A stretch of 64,000 nt of DNA, taken from positions 5,460,600 to 5,524,599 of the forward strand of contig NC_066336.1 in the NCBI RefSeq assembly GCF_022539315.1, read 5' to 3'. Source of the stretch: Serinus canaria. Its lineage: Eukaryota; Chordata; Aves; Passeriformes; Fringillidae. How positions within the stretch are numbered: the first letter of the stretch is position 1; each line of letters begins with the position of its first letter. Shown here one piece after another: positions 48,246-60,490 of the stretch. The position numbers and the translations under genes were made by a program. The notes under the pieces are model-generated. The model did not search any database, was not told where the DNA came from, and worked only from the letters and a program-made list of their open reading frames with translations.

Positions 48246-51200
48246 CTGGAACATGATAAAAGAGTCTGGTATCTGATCAGCTCCCCTTTGGCTGCAGCAG
48301 CCTGGTTACACAGGGAGCCAGCACAGCCTCTGTCTCTGTGGTTTGCAGTTACTCACACAGGATAATGGGTGCCAGCCCCAGCAGAGAGCAGCTCCTGGGG
48401 CAGGTGGACACAGAATGACCCACAAGGGAGGCTCCAGATCATCCAAAAGATCTCCAGTCAAGGAGCTGGATCAGGATCCCCCTGCCTGAGTGACCAACCT
48501 CCACCAGCCATCCCTGACTCTGAACATGGAGGGGAGATATGTGCAAGGCAGGAGGAACCATGTCCTGACAAAGTGAGGACTGGGGAACAGGCAAAAATTG
48601 AATTTTCTACAGTGTTTGCTCATTGATTAAAGAACAAGCTCCCATCTCACTCCAGCCCCCTCCCAGCTGTGCCCACCCAGCTCGGTCAGAGCCAAGTGGG
48701 GCTGGAGAAGGTGCAGGAGGGATGGGATCAGCCCTCGCTGGTACCACACCTTGGCCACCTCACTTTGCTTCTCTCTGTTCCTCTTTCCTCCCCATGAAAC
48801 GGGCAGACTAATCACCCACCTCCCCCAGGCAGGGCAGCAGCTAATGAGCGTTCATAAAGCACTCCCAGCTCCTTAGGTAGCAGCTGCTGGCACAGGGTAA
48901 TAATTATTAAATTTATGCTAATTGTCCCGAGGCGAGAGGCGCATGAAACGCACTTGATACATAACTTTCACATTTTACTGTATTAATCATCGCCAAACAG
49001 CTTCGCTCTCTCTGGAGCGGATTCCAGTCTCAGTTACACCCGCACAAAGCTGGAGGGGCTCCAGAGGAGCCTCAGCTTTACATCAGTGCGGGGTTCAGAC
49101 CTTGGCTTCTCCTCGTTCTTCCCCTGCCGCAGCCAGACTGCCCCGCAACACCCCCAGCTCTCTGCACCTGCCACGGAGGGACCTTGCCCAGGTGGCACCG
49201 CCTCATCCCGGCACCATCCCAGCGCTCAGGGGCACTGGAGGTGTGCAGGCACGCCGGGAGAGAGGCTGGGAAGAAACCCTTCTGCAGCACTTCAGAGAGC
49301 TGGCCCTTATCAGATCCTACAGCCCGACATCCACCAAGCCAAGCTCAGTTCTTGGTGGCTTCTAAAGAAGAAAAGGAAAGCAAAGCAGCGTGTTTAAAAG
49401 GCGATGAACGCAGGCACCCCCCTGCCCTTCCCCCTCGCATCTGCACAGCTCTGAGAGCTCTGTCAGTTTATAGCAAAGTCACAGAAAGTCCCCACACTTC
49501 CCCCTCCTTAAATCCAGCATCTGCTATCTCCTGATCTCCCACTTGCCTGGCTCTGGCTGTGCTTGCCAGGCTGGCTGTGAAGACACTGGGATGGGAGGGA
49601 AGCTCCAAGGGGAGCTCACACTCCCAGCTGAGCTCCAGGGGTGTCCCAGCAGCAAACCCATCCCAGCCACAGATTCTGAGGGGCTTTGACCCCTCTCTGC
49701 TCTCTCCACATCCAGGTGAGCCCCACCATCCCCTCCAAGCTCTATAATCCCCAGACTTCCAGAGATGTGAGAGCCCAAACCGAGGGAAAACGTGCTGGCA
49801 CCAGGGAGGAAAACGTGGGGAGGACAAACCCAGCAGAAAGCAGAAACCCAGTGGTATTTTGAAAATGTGTTTTCCCTGCTGTGTGAAGTAAACCAAGGAA
49901 ACCTCAAAGCAAGACCATAAACGATCTATTCTCATCTCTGTGTGTCCCCAGACCTCAGGCACCTCTGCTTTATCCAGGACCTTTGGAGCTGTGAGCAGCA
50001 TCTGTCACAGAGTGCTTTCTCCAGGGGAAAAGTGTGTGCACTGAGATGTCCTGCTTTAGCCCACACGTTATTAGTTCACTATACATTTAAGCACAGAAGA
50101 AGAAAAATAGTGTTATATTTCACCTTTACCCAGTTTTTTTGGGCAGAGCTTCGCAGGAAAGCCAAAAAGGACTTCAAAGACCAAGTTCCCCAGAAATCTA
50201 ATGAAAATTAAATTCCCTTCCTCTATCTCAGCACAAACCCTATCCTGCGGTGGTATCTGGCATGTGACAGGGAAAATCCTGAAAAAATATATCAAGTGAT
50301 CTCTATGCTGATAATGTTTTTAAAGATTATTCAGCCATGCAGCCCCTCCAAGGGCTTCATGTGCCTGTGTCATGCTGCACTGTGGTTGCTCCGGTGCCCA
50401 CGCTGTCTGAATGTGGGCACAGCCCCGTGGGCTCTGCCAGCCTGGAGCAAAGACCCTCCAGAGAAGGGACTGGTTTGTGGGGAGACCCAGCAATTACCAG
50501 TAAAACCCTCCAAACCCCTGAAACTATCCTGCTGAAAAAAAAAGTGGAAAATTTCATGCTAATGTAAATCAAGACAAACACAGGTTGGAGGGATCAGGGC
50601 TCTTCCCAGCTCTCCCAAACCCTCTCCAGTCTGTGTCCCACCTTGTCCCCACGTGTGGGACCTGGCAGCCCCAAACCCTGTGAAACAAGGCAGAGAATGA
50701 GTTAAAAACCACCAGCTTGGCCTGCCAGCCCTCTTTAGCTCAGGCTGTCTCCCCAGGACTTCCTGCCGCTTGTCACTTAGGGCTGGGGACGTCAGACTTT
50801 GTCACGCAAGAGAGAATCGCTGTTAATGGGTTTCTTTCATCAGAACAACCTGAGCTTTTTAATTTCTGCAGCGGTTGGCTTCATTAAAAGCCCTTCCCCA
50901 TCTGCCCACAGCTGTCACGGAGAGGAAACCAGTGAACAATAGCTCATACCTTAGAGAACAGGAAGGTGGTTTCTACCTTCACCCAAGCACTGACTCAAAG
51001 CCTCCCGAAGCCAGTGGGTGGATTTTCACTCGACTTCAAACAGCCCCAGCCCTCATCCCCAGAAATCTGTCTGAGAAGCCTTAATCACCCCGACCTGTGA
51101 GTTTTGGGGCACAAAAGGCACTGCTGGGGTTGGAGATGCTGCGCTGCATTTCCAGCTGGGCCACCACTGGCTTGCAGGTCAATATTTATGGAAACAGCAG

Positions 51201-51249
51201 AGCCCAGCATGGTCACACGGAGGCAGCTCCTGACCTTGGGCACTCCTTG

Positions 51250-51560
51250 TCAGCAGCGCCAGGGTTTTAACGCTGGATCGGGTTTCAGAATCGGTTGACT
51301 CCGGTATTGAACGTGACATGATGTAAACATTGACAGATCACCTACGATCCTGATGTAATAACAAGATCTGTATCAGCATATCAAACAAACTATCCCATTG
51401 AACGCTTCCCAGCTGGAAGAGCCGACGTGAATTTGACACTTTAGGCCAGTAATAAGAAGCATACTGGAAGTTTTGGGTGTTTCCTTGGAATGCAGACAGC
51501 GAAGCAGTGTGTGCCACACGAGCTCAGGCCCTCAGAGCTATGATTTAAAGACATGCTTTC
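51250..51560. promoter_or_regulatory. Candidate conserved intronic element
   Basis: Complex, non-repetitive sequence with balanced base composition and isolated CpGs inside a GC-rich, repeat-laden intron. It includes GTGACATGATGTAAAC and CTGATGTAATAACAAG. It resembles vertebrate conserved non-coding elements; unproven without alignment. Confidence 0.35.
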
Positions 51561-53160
51561 TGCATTAAAATATTTCAAAGACCAAACAGAGTCTGCTCTT
51601 CCTTCTAGGAGTGTGCAACCTGATGTGGCTTCCCAGTCCGGGACTGGGATGGGGTTTCCAGGCTGTAGAGAGGGAGTTCCAAAAGCAGCTGATTTCCTCA
51701 GATTACTGAGATGCAGAATATTAAGTTAAGCAAAGGTAGAAAGGGGCTCCAGGAACTTCATGGCTCAAGCGACACCAAAACCTCAGAGCTGAGAGATTTG
51801 ATTAGAAAGAACTGTCTGTGGGGTGAGAGGGAGCCCCAGTTCTCTGATTTCTCTGTAGATGGAGTTAGATGAGAGCCGAGGAGTGCACAGCCCTGCTGGG
51901 CTCAGAGCTGGGTGTCACGCTCATCCCCAGCCCCCGGCTCAGCCCCGTGCTGCCGGGAGAGCAGATGTTGGGAAGTGGCTTGGCCCTCCCCGGGAGCCTG
52001 GCTGCGGAATGCTGGCGGCAAGCTGGAGCAGAGGAAACGCCGAGGGACGTTCACGAGCACACACACACACTGCAGATCATTGCCTCAGCTCCAGACAGGA
52101 GGAGACAGAGCCAGGAGAGGGTGGCATGGGCTGGCACAGCAGCTTGAGCCACACTCAGCCTCCTTCAAAGCATCCAAGCATCCCCCTGGCATTCCATCAT
52201 CCTCCCACCAAAAGCCCTGCTCAAATATTCCCAGCCTAACTCCAAGCTCACCAGGAGCAGTCCCTGCACATAAAGCCATGGCTTAGTCTCTACACGTCCA
52301 TGAGAAGGGACCACAAGAAAGGAATCAGCTGTGGATAAACTCTGTCTCAGTGTGCAAAACACCTTTCAAATCCCTCCCGTGGCCCTCGAAATAGGTACTT
52401 CAGAGAGACACACCAGTCCTCTGCAGAGGCTGGAATTTTTTCCCAGTCTGAGTCTAGGCTAGACTATCAAGTCCCAGCTTGTGCTCCAGAAAGAAGCCAC
52501 ATGTGAAACTCCCGTGTTATGGGAACAGCAGGCCTGTCCCTTGCAGCCAGTGCCGGGCTGGTTTCATCTTTGCACACCTCTAACAGCAGGCAAGAACACG
52601 GCTCAGGCTCTCCCTGGAATCCAACCTCCAGCTCTAGACCTGCCACGGGAAATGCCCAGCCAAGAAGAATTCAGAGGAGCCCCACTGCCAGGGAAGGAGG
52701 GAGGGAGGACAGTGCAGAGGAAGGAGGGAGGACAGTGCAGAGCTGGGAGCTGGAAGGGACTCAAACGTGACGCAGGATGACGGAGGTGCCCTCCGAGCCC
52801 CAGCGAGCGCCAACCCCACCGCTACAATCAGAGCCCAGGAGTTCACAGGAGGGAGCAGGAGGGAAATGTTGGGAGGCACCGTCCCTTGTGCCGCCGAACA
52901 AAGTCAGGCACAGATAACTCATTATTCACATGTTTGAAGTGGGCCTGCTTACGCCATTTGGAAGGAGAATCAGTCACGGCCGGGCTTTGCTTTGGTTTCC
53001 TCTGGCTTTCGTGAGACACTGCTGCTACTGTCTTTCTGCAGCTCGGGGAGAAAGGCGAGTGTGGCGCAATGCGCCCCGGCTCGCTTGTCCTGGCACAGCC
53101 TTCACACCAACAACCAAAGGAAAATAATATTTAAAGGGGTGGGGGAGAGAATTAGGAAGG

Positions 53161-53197
53161 GAAAAAAAAAAAAAAGAAAGAAAGAAAGAAAAAAAAG
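53161..53197. repeat. Poly(A)/(GAAA)n microsatellite
   Basis: A14 followed by four GAAA units and a further A-run. Confidence 0.93.
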
Positions 53198-55149
53198 GCT
53201 GCTAATTTATAAAGCTTTTTTAGCTGGTGGTGGTCTGAGATGAATTGGCTGCCTCTAAAAGGATGAAAATAAATATCCCTCTTTTTGAAGGAAATAGGCT
53301 GGCTCCAGGCCAGCTGGCAGGAAGCACAGAGATATGTTGCATTTACAGTAGGTTTTTTAGTGTCTGAAGCTCCAGCAGCGGGAGAGATGTTCGTTCTAGG
53401 CAGGCTGGGATTGATTAGGAGGCTTTGGGAGCCCCTGATCTCCTCTCACTCCTGGGTTAGTGCTGAGACCTCGCCTCTGCCTCTCCCCCTGCCCACCCTG
53501 TGCCCACCCTGGCATGTCTCTGATAAATCCTGTGAGGGCCTTTGATTGTGCTGGGAGACCCCAAAACAGCCCTCTGGAAGGAAAACAAGGCAGGGCATTA
53601 ATTTAAACAGAAATCCAGGGTAATGCCTCCAAAAGCTCCAGGGACCTGGGATCTGTGGCCCATTCCCAAGTAAAAGGGAATATCATGCCCGAATTTCCAC
53701 ACAACTGCAGCTCAGATGCCTGAAGGACACAAGATCCCTATTCCAGGGGTTTCAAGAGACTTTCTGGATTTGCAAAAATATTTGAAGCCCTTCAGAAGAC
53801 AGGGAAAGCTGAGGGTATTCTCAGCAGTGGGTAAAATTCGTCAGGTTTCAGCATTCAGGCCACTTGTGCCTCACTGAAAATCCCCACCAGTGCTTTCCAG
53901 CCTTTTTCCATCCAGAGTAAGAGCTCTGAAAATCTGCCCCTGAGACTGCAGAGTGAACAGGGTGGGGGTTAAAAGTTGTGATTTACAGATATGAAAGCTG
54001 CAGCCCGGGTGTCACAGCGCAGCAGGTGGGTGCACATCTGCGGGAAATCGGGCAGCTTTCACAACAGGGTGCAAAAACCACCAGCCCCGACGGCCTCTGT
54101 GCAGTCACTCCCATTCCAGGAAGGCAAAATTCACTCATGGGCCGTGATCTGGTTCTCATGGATTCAGGCAAACTCCCTGATTCCAAGATTTCTGAGCTGA
54201 GAGCTGGGAGGAAGCAGCCAGATCTCAAGGACATCCATGGTATTGCCTCAGCCCTGGCTGAGATCAGATTTTCAGATTCCATAGATCCATGGAGAGATGC
54301 CAGTCCCAGTGAGCTCCTGCTGCTATCTAACAACCTGGACTGGGACCTACCAGTAGAGCTGGTTTCTCCCAGTTCACAACCTGTTCCATTAGGGCAAGCA
54401 CATCAAATTCCTTGGGGTGACACTGGTTAAGGACACTGTGCCCTGGATGGGGAGGACCAGCTGTGGGCTCAGCCCTGTGTGAGGAATGTGCCGTGGTTCA
54501 GCTGATGGGGCTGAGATGTCCCTGCACTGTGGGGAGGGAGCAGCAATTTGCCAGCCCGGCCTGTGCCCGCAGGAACAGACCCAAATTCTCCCAAGGTTTG
54601 AGGATGCTGAGCACTGCTTTTCCCCTCAGACAGCTGGAGCTGAGCCCTGCATTTGAATACTGATCCCCTCCATCCCAGGACTGAGCTCCAAGCTTCATCC
54701 CCAGAACCTGGCTGGTGTTACCCTGCTGGATAATTACTGAGCTTTGCACTGGCAGGAGGAGCCCCAGAGTGATGGCACCTGCACTGCACCCTCATCCTCC
54801 CTGCAATGCTGCTCCCCAAAGCCAAGGAAGCAGAGCTGATCATGGGGAAAGGGATTCCCTGCTCCCACATCTGATTTGGAAAGGGGAAACTCCCAGCACA
54901 GAGGGTCCCATCCCATTGCCACCATCCCTGGAGGCTGGGAGGGCACCGGGGCACTCCCTGCTCGCTGTGTCCCTCTTCTTCCTCCCCTCTCTGCCCCGCT
55001 CCCGCTCCAGCAGAGACACTGGAAAGAGTAAGAGAAAATAATGCAAACTCATGTCTGAGCCCCTTCCGCTGCAGGAGGAGATTTATCTCTGCCTGCCTGC
55101 AGGACAGGTGACTGCGCTCCGGCAGCGGAAGAGAAGGGTCTTAGGAACT

Positions 55150-55235
55150 CAATTTCATTTCACTCTGAGTCAAATCCTCTTCCTCCCTCCGCCACATCAT
55201 TACAGTGATTGGTTGCACTGATAAGCCCTTTCGGG
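55150..55235. promoter_or_regulatory. Candidate intronic enhancer with AP-1, ETS, CCAAT and GATA motifs
   Basis: Within 60 bp: TGAGTCA (55166-55172), CTTCCT (55179-55184), ATTGG (55208-55212) and TGATAAG (55219-55225). This combination is typical of haematopoietic enhancers, where RUNX3 is active. Motif evidence only. Confidence 0.35.
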
Positions 55236-56590
55236 AGGGAGAAACAAGATGTGTCCTGCCTGACATCTGATGTGATCTTGTGGTTTTGGTTGATAGCTCT
55301 GGTCCTTTAGCTGTTGTCTTCCCTGAAACGAAACTTGCCTTTTAGCACTGGCAGTATTTCCCCCTCTCTCCTTTCCAATCTCTGACTCTTCGCTCCGTCC
55401 TCCCGAGCTCCTGAATTCTGCCTGAGGGAGCTGGGGCCACGCTGCATGAATAACCCTGCAAATCCTCCCTGTACATTCCCTGCTGCCCCTGGAATCACAG
55501 ACAGGTAAACTGAGGCACGGGGCAAAATGCTGCTCCTTTGGGAGGAGCAAAGCTCACCAGTGGCCTTGCTGCACTGCTCAGAAAAATTCCTTTTTGGTGC
55601 CACCTGCATCCCAGCCCAGCCCACCCATCCTCCTGCACAGCTCCCTTTGGATCATGCTGCTGGATCCAGCAGGGATTTCCTTTGTTGTGTGTTTGTATTT
55701 GAATTTCTTTTGCTGTGTCTTTGAACAGCCCTGACACAACCCAACAGAGAGCACCACCAACATCCTCCTGGGAAAAGCCTTCAATGCAACTTAACCCCCC
55801 AAACACCCCTCAGTGACCACCAGATCCCACCAGAAAACCCTTTTGATCAGTTTAATCTCTCCCAAATACAGGACCAATGCCCATTTCTCCGTTCTGAGTT
55901 CTTTCCAAAGGCACCCCAGGGCCAGGTTTGCCTCTTCCACCCCAGCCCAGAACCGTGCCCTGGGGTTTTCCTAAAGCTTTCAAAAGCAGGAGGTGTTGCA
56001 ACCAATCCCAACAAAGATTCCTTTGTAGGACACAAGCAAAAATAATTTCCCTGTTTCTGACTCCCAATATTGCTGCACTTAAAAAATATTGGAGGTTTTC
56101 AAGGGAAATTATTTTGGAGCTGTTCTGCAGCAGGCAATTGGAAAGGAGAGGTGGAACTTACTGCATGTGGCAAATAAAATAATTAGAGGAGTGCATTTCC
56201 TGGAGCCCAGATCATTTCAGCTGCTCTGTGATTCCTTTTGAGGCTGGAATACAGCCTCGAGCTGCAGCACCAAAGGCCTGGTGATGCAGACCCAGTGCTT
56301 GGAGCACTGCCAGGTAACTTTCATCCCTGCTCTGCTCTGCCCAGGGAATTCTTCTCTCCCTGGTGTCCCCTGGGACACCCCCATGTCCCCCATCCCACTG
56401 GGGCTGGGTGTCCTGCACAGCCCCACCACAGAACCCAGGGCCAGGCTGGGTTTGTCCCTGGGGGTTTTTTATCCACCCCGCTGCCAACACGGGGCAATGC
56501 CAGAGGGGGAAAATTTCCCCTGGGATCAAAAGGTGTTAGAGATGGGAAAACAGGCAGGGAAACCTCCTGTGAGCCAGCACCCATCTGCAG

Positions 56591-57062
56591 AGGCTCCTGC
56601 AGGAACTGGGGAGCCCCAAAGATCCCCCAAAGGCTCCTGCAGGAACTGGGGAGCCCCAAGGATCCCCCAAAGGCTCCTGCAGGAACTGGGGAGCCCCAAG
56701 GATTCCCCAAAGGCTCCTGCAGGAACTGGGGAGCCCCAAGGATCCCCCAAAGGCTCCTGCAGGAACTGGGGAGCCCCAAGGATCCCCCAAAGGCTCCTGC
56801 AGGAACTGGGGAGCCCCAAGGATCCCCCAAAGGCAACTGCAGTAACTGGGGAGCCCCAAAGATCCCCCAAAGGCTCCTGCAGGAACTGGGGAGCCCCAAG
56901 GATTTCCCAAAGGCTCCTGCAGGAATTGAGGAGCTCCAAAGCTCCTCTAAAGGTTCCTGCAGGAACTGGGGAGCCCCAAGGATTTCCCAAAGGCTCCTGC
57001 AGGAACTGGGGAGCCCCAAGGCTCTCTCAGGGATTGAGGAGCCCCAAGGCTCCCCCAACGGC
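56591..57062. repeat. 40-bp minisatellite, 11 copies plus degenerate end
   Basis: Units of exactly 40 bp based on GGCTCCTGCAGGAACTGGGG followed by AGCCCCAAGGATCCCCCAAA. The centre copies are almost identical; copies near the 3' end drift (for example AATTGAGGAGCTCC). The unit has no stop in several frames on both strands and 40 is not a multiple of three, so a frame cycles through three readings and gives false ORFs up to 366 codons. Confidence 0.98.
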
Positions 57063-57568
57063 TCCCGAATGAACCAAAGCCCTCCCACTCCTCCAGCAGG
57101 GCTGAAGCAGACAGCAGGGAGAAGCAGACAGCCAGGAGCTGCACAGGTTCCATCCCACAAAAGCAGAGGCTGGAGCATGGCTGGGATCACCCCAATCTCT
57201 GAGCAGCACACCCCAAGAACACCCAGGGGATGTGTGAGGATATCCCAGCAGCAGCAATGCCACAGCTCCTGGATGGGCACACAGAGTTTCCTCCAACAGC
57301 CTCAGCCCTGCCAGAGCTCAGGCAATAGGAAGCCATAAAGGCCACTCAGGATTTCCTCCTCTTCCTCACCAGGGAAGAGGACAGGGCTCCAGAAGTGGGA
57401 AATCAACTTGTTTTAAGTACTGAGTATTAAATTAGAATATCCTACAGCGATATGACATGGACAAATCACTGTCCAGGAAGAGCTGAGGTCATTTATTTAT
57501 TGAAATTATCTTGGATTGATTTTGTTGAGTTTTTTTCTCCTATTTATTCCTTCTTTTTGCCATTTCCC

Positions 57569-57588
57569 TTTTTTTTTTTTTTTTTTTT
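57569..57588. repeat. Poly(T)20
   Basis: Twenty consecutive T, an A-run in RUNX3 sense. Confidence 0.93.
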
Positions 57589-58370
57589 CTTATTCCCAGA
57601 CAATCTGGGAACTGTCTGTGTATTTATTTCTAGCTAAGGACAAGCAGGGGAATAAAACAAAGACCTCAATAATACCCAAAACTATCACCCCACGGGAGCA
57701 CTTCAGCACCGAGTCTGCTTTTAATTACAGAAAACATCTCCAGCTCAAGTTTTACGCAGCCCCACGAGGGAGCCTTTTGGCCAAGATAAAGATCTGGAAT
57801 TGGACAATACTGGCACAGCCCTCCCCTGTCCTGGGTCTCCACTCAAGCTTCTGAGAGGCACAAGACTCTCCAATAATTTATTCTCCAAGCACTTCCCAAA
57901 TCCCCAAGGATAAACGTGCAGAAAGCACAGGATCTCTGGATCTCTGCCTCAAGGTCCAAAATTTGCCCACAGGACTATGGAAACAGGGGATCATTTTGTC
58001 CCTGCTCCTCTTTGGCTCCCATCCCATAACCCCACTCCATCTTCCTCATCTTCAGCTATTTTAGGCTGACCCACACTCGTCTGCCACTCAGTAAATCCCA
58101 ATTTCCCTGTGTCCCTGGACTGGGAGTATTTTATTTCACCATCTCCAGGTTCCTGGAGCTGCCATCCCAGAGAACATCATCCCAGCCTTCCCACAGTGCT
58201 CCCAAACCAAGATTTCCCCTTTCCAATCCATCTTTCTCACAGTTTTTTGCTTTTTTAACCTCATATTCAAGCCAAGAGTTCACAATGCTGGGGGTGAGGG
58301 CAACCAGCACCGTGGGGACAGTGATGGCACAAACACCTCCACAGGAGGGACAAGGGGGTACCACCCCCAG

Positions 58371-58718
58371 CACACCCCAAACTGCTCCTGTCTGCACACC
58401 CCAAACTGCTCATTTAATTTCTGCACACCCCAAACTGCTCCTGTCTGCACACCCCAAACTGCTCATTTAATTTCTGCACACTCCAAACTGCTCCTGTCTG
58501 CACATCCCAAACCCTCCATTTAATTTCTGCATGTCCCAAATCCCCATTTCTGCACACCCCAAACTCCCCATTTGATTTCTGCACACCCCAAACTCCCCAT
58601 TTGATTTCTGCACACCCCAAACTCCCCATTTGATTTCTGCACACCCCAAACTCTCCATTTAATTTCTGTACACCCCAAACTCCCCATTTGATTTCTGCAC
58701 ACCCCAAACTCCCCATTT
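58371..58718. repeat. 29-bp minisatellite (about 13 copies)
   Basis: Units based on TTTCTGCACACCCCAAACTC followed by CCCATTTGA. The + 5' part alternates with a shorter CTCCTGTCTG variant (23-29 bp), giving a two-unit higher-order pattern; the 3' part is homogeneous. Open frames (EFGVCRNQMGSLG type) on the - strand come from the repeat. Confidence 0.96.
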
Positions 58719-59329
58719 CCCAGGCCAGAGCTCAGAGCCCTCGTGGGAGGGAAACCCTCTCTCAGCTGAGCTCTCAGAAGTCTGAGAGCCAAAGAGCAGC
58801 AGCAGTTCCTGGAAACGCCTCGCTCGGGGGAGGTGAGAAACCTTCCCACCCGCTGGCTACGTGACAGGGACAGCGGGGACAGCCACAGCCCTGGGGGGCA
58901 AGGAGCCTTTTTTGGGGAGGGAAAAGCCACAGAGGGATCTTGGGGCTGGGCAGGATGGGTCCAGCTAGAAAATACTGCAGGGACAAGGTGGGAGAGGGGA
59001 TGTAAAGTGCTGTGGCCACAAACCCCCTCCTCCCCGTCCAAGCCACGCTGGGGACACGTTTCTGTCACTTGTTGTGCTCACATCAAGCAGGGACATGACC
59101 AAGAGCACCAAATCTCTGATGCACACCCCAAAAATGAACAGGGAACGAGGCCCCAAAAACCAGCATGTCCACAGGGCTGAGCAGGGAACAGGGGGCACAC
59201 AGCACCCACAAATTCTCCTGGTCTCCCTTTCCCCCCAACAAGGACAGCAGCAACAGGGTCAGAGTCAGAAAGAAAGGATTAAATCCAAAAGGGATTTAAA
59301 AAGTGGGGAGAGAGGTTAAAAGTGAATGG

Positions 59330-59520
59330 TAGCAAAAAAAAAAAAATAGTCCAAGAGGGGAGAAAAGGAATTTAAAAGGGGAGAAAAGACTTTGCACAAG
59401 AGTTCTGGGCAGAAAGGGGCTGGAGCTGGGAGGGAGAAAGGAAAAGTGAGAGCAGAGAAGGTGAGAGCCTTGGGAAGGAAAGGAAGGAAAAGGGAGGGGA
59501 AGGGGAAGGGGAGGCAGGCA
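59330..59520. repeat. Purine-rich tract
   Basis: Nearly 200 bp of A/G-rich DNA on + (A13 run, GGGGAGAAAAG and GGGGAAGGGGAAGGGG words). It could form triplex or G-rich structures. Confidence 0.85.
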
Positions 59521-59719
59521 GCAGGTGGGTGTGAGGGGAGGCCCTGGGGATGCTCCCTTTTCCCCAGAAACAGGCTGAACCCCCCTGTGCAGCCCCCAGC
59601 CCTTCAGCTCGCCACCTTCTGCCTGCTGGGGGTCATTTTGCAGCAGCTGTGGATGTGAGAGGGCTCTGAGCAGGGCTCCTGCTGAACACAGGCCTGCAGA
59701 AAGGAGGGAAAAGAAGGAA

Positions 59720-59760
59720 ATTCCACAGGAAGTGCAAATATTTTATTACTTCCTGTTTGT
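59720..59760. promoter_or_regulatory. ETS/RUNX-like and octamer-like motif cluster
   Basis: CCACAGGAAGTG (59723-59734) combines a RUNX-like half with an ETS core; TGCAAAT (59733-59739) and ACTTCCTGT (59748-59756) follow. Such clusters occur in lymphoid enhancers. The RUNX half has C-C-A-C-A preceded by T, so it is sub-optimal. Confidence 0.35.
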
Positions 59761-60410
59761 ACAAAGTATGTCAACACTTGGCACCCGCTGTGCTATTTGT
59801 TTAGAGCTAAGGTGCCAACTTGACAGAATGTCCTTTTTTTCCTGTCCAGATCCAACCCAGAAAGAGCTGGAGCAGGAGGAAAGAGAGCTCAGAGCGAGCT
59901 GGAGGAGCCTGAGGAGGAGATGCTCCAGGGAAGGCACCGCTGGTGTCACCCCTGAGGGATCCCCACGGAGCCTCCTCCTGCTCCCCCTGCCCTGGCAGGG
60001 CTCTGCCCCTCACCCTGCCCTGCCCAGCCACCCCCCTGCCTCTCAGACTCCTCGGGAGCTGGGTCTGGGCACAGCCTGAGTTGAAAGCCTCGCCCAAGGG
60101 CTCAGATGAAGCGATGGGCCAGGGGTGGAAGATGAATGGGATGCCCAGAGGTGGAGCCCAGCCACAGCCCTGGCCCCAAAGCCCACAAGGATGTTGGCTG
60201 GAGGGATTCTGCTGCAGCTGAGAAGATGCTGACCAGGCCTTTCCCAGGGTACCAAGACAAATGGCCAATTCTTTCCACATTAAGGATGGGTTTTGTCCTC
60301 CCCACCAGCCCCACACCAGCCCTCAGCCCTGCCCAGTGCTGATCCTCACACCAGCAGCCAGCACACACCGTGGCCCATCTTTTGAAGCCAAAAAAGGGAA
60401 AAAAAATCCA

Positions 60411-60490
60411 TATATTTTTATGCCCACACATACACATTAACATATATATGTTAAAAAGTGTACCTAATATGCATATATATAAATAAAAAT
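60411..60490. repeat. AT-rich (TA)n-like tract
   Basis: CATATATATG, ATATGCATATATATAA and similar words; low complexity. Confidence 0.8.

Noticed and set aside
56238..57338. 366-codon + strand ORF and 319-codon - strand ORF
   Set aside because: They come from the 40-bp tandem array, which lacks stops in several frames; overlapping ORFs on both strands and no non-repeat domain show this is an artefact.
56591..58718. CRISPR-like arrays
   Set aside because: The units are directly adjacent without unique spacers, and the setting is a vertebrate intron.
58414..59068. - strand ORFs with GEFGVCRNQMGS repeats
   Set aside because: They come from the 29-bp minisatellite; no start context or domain.
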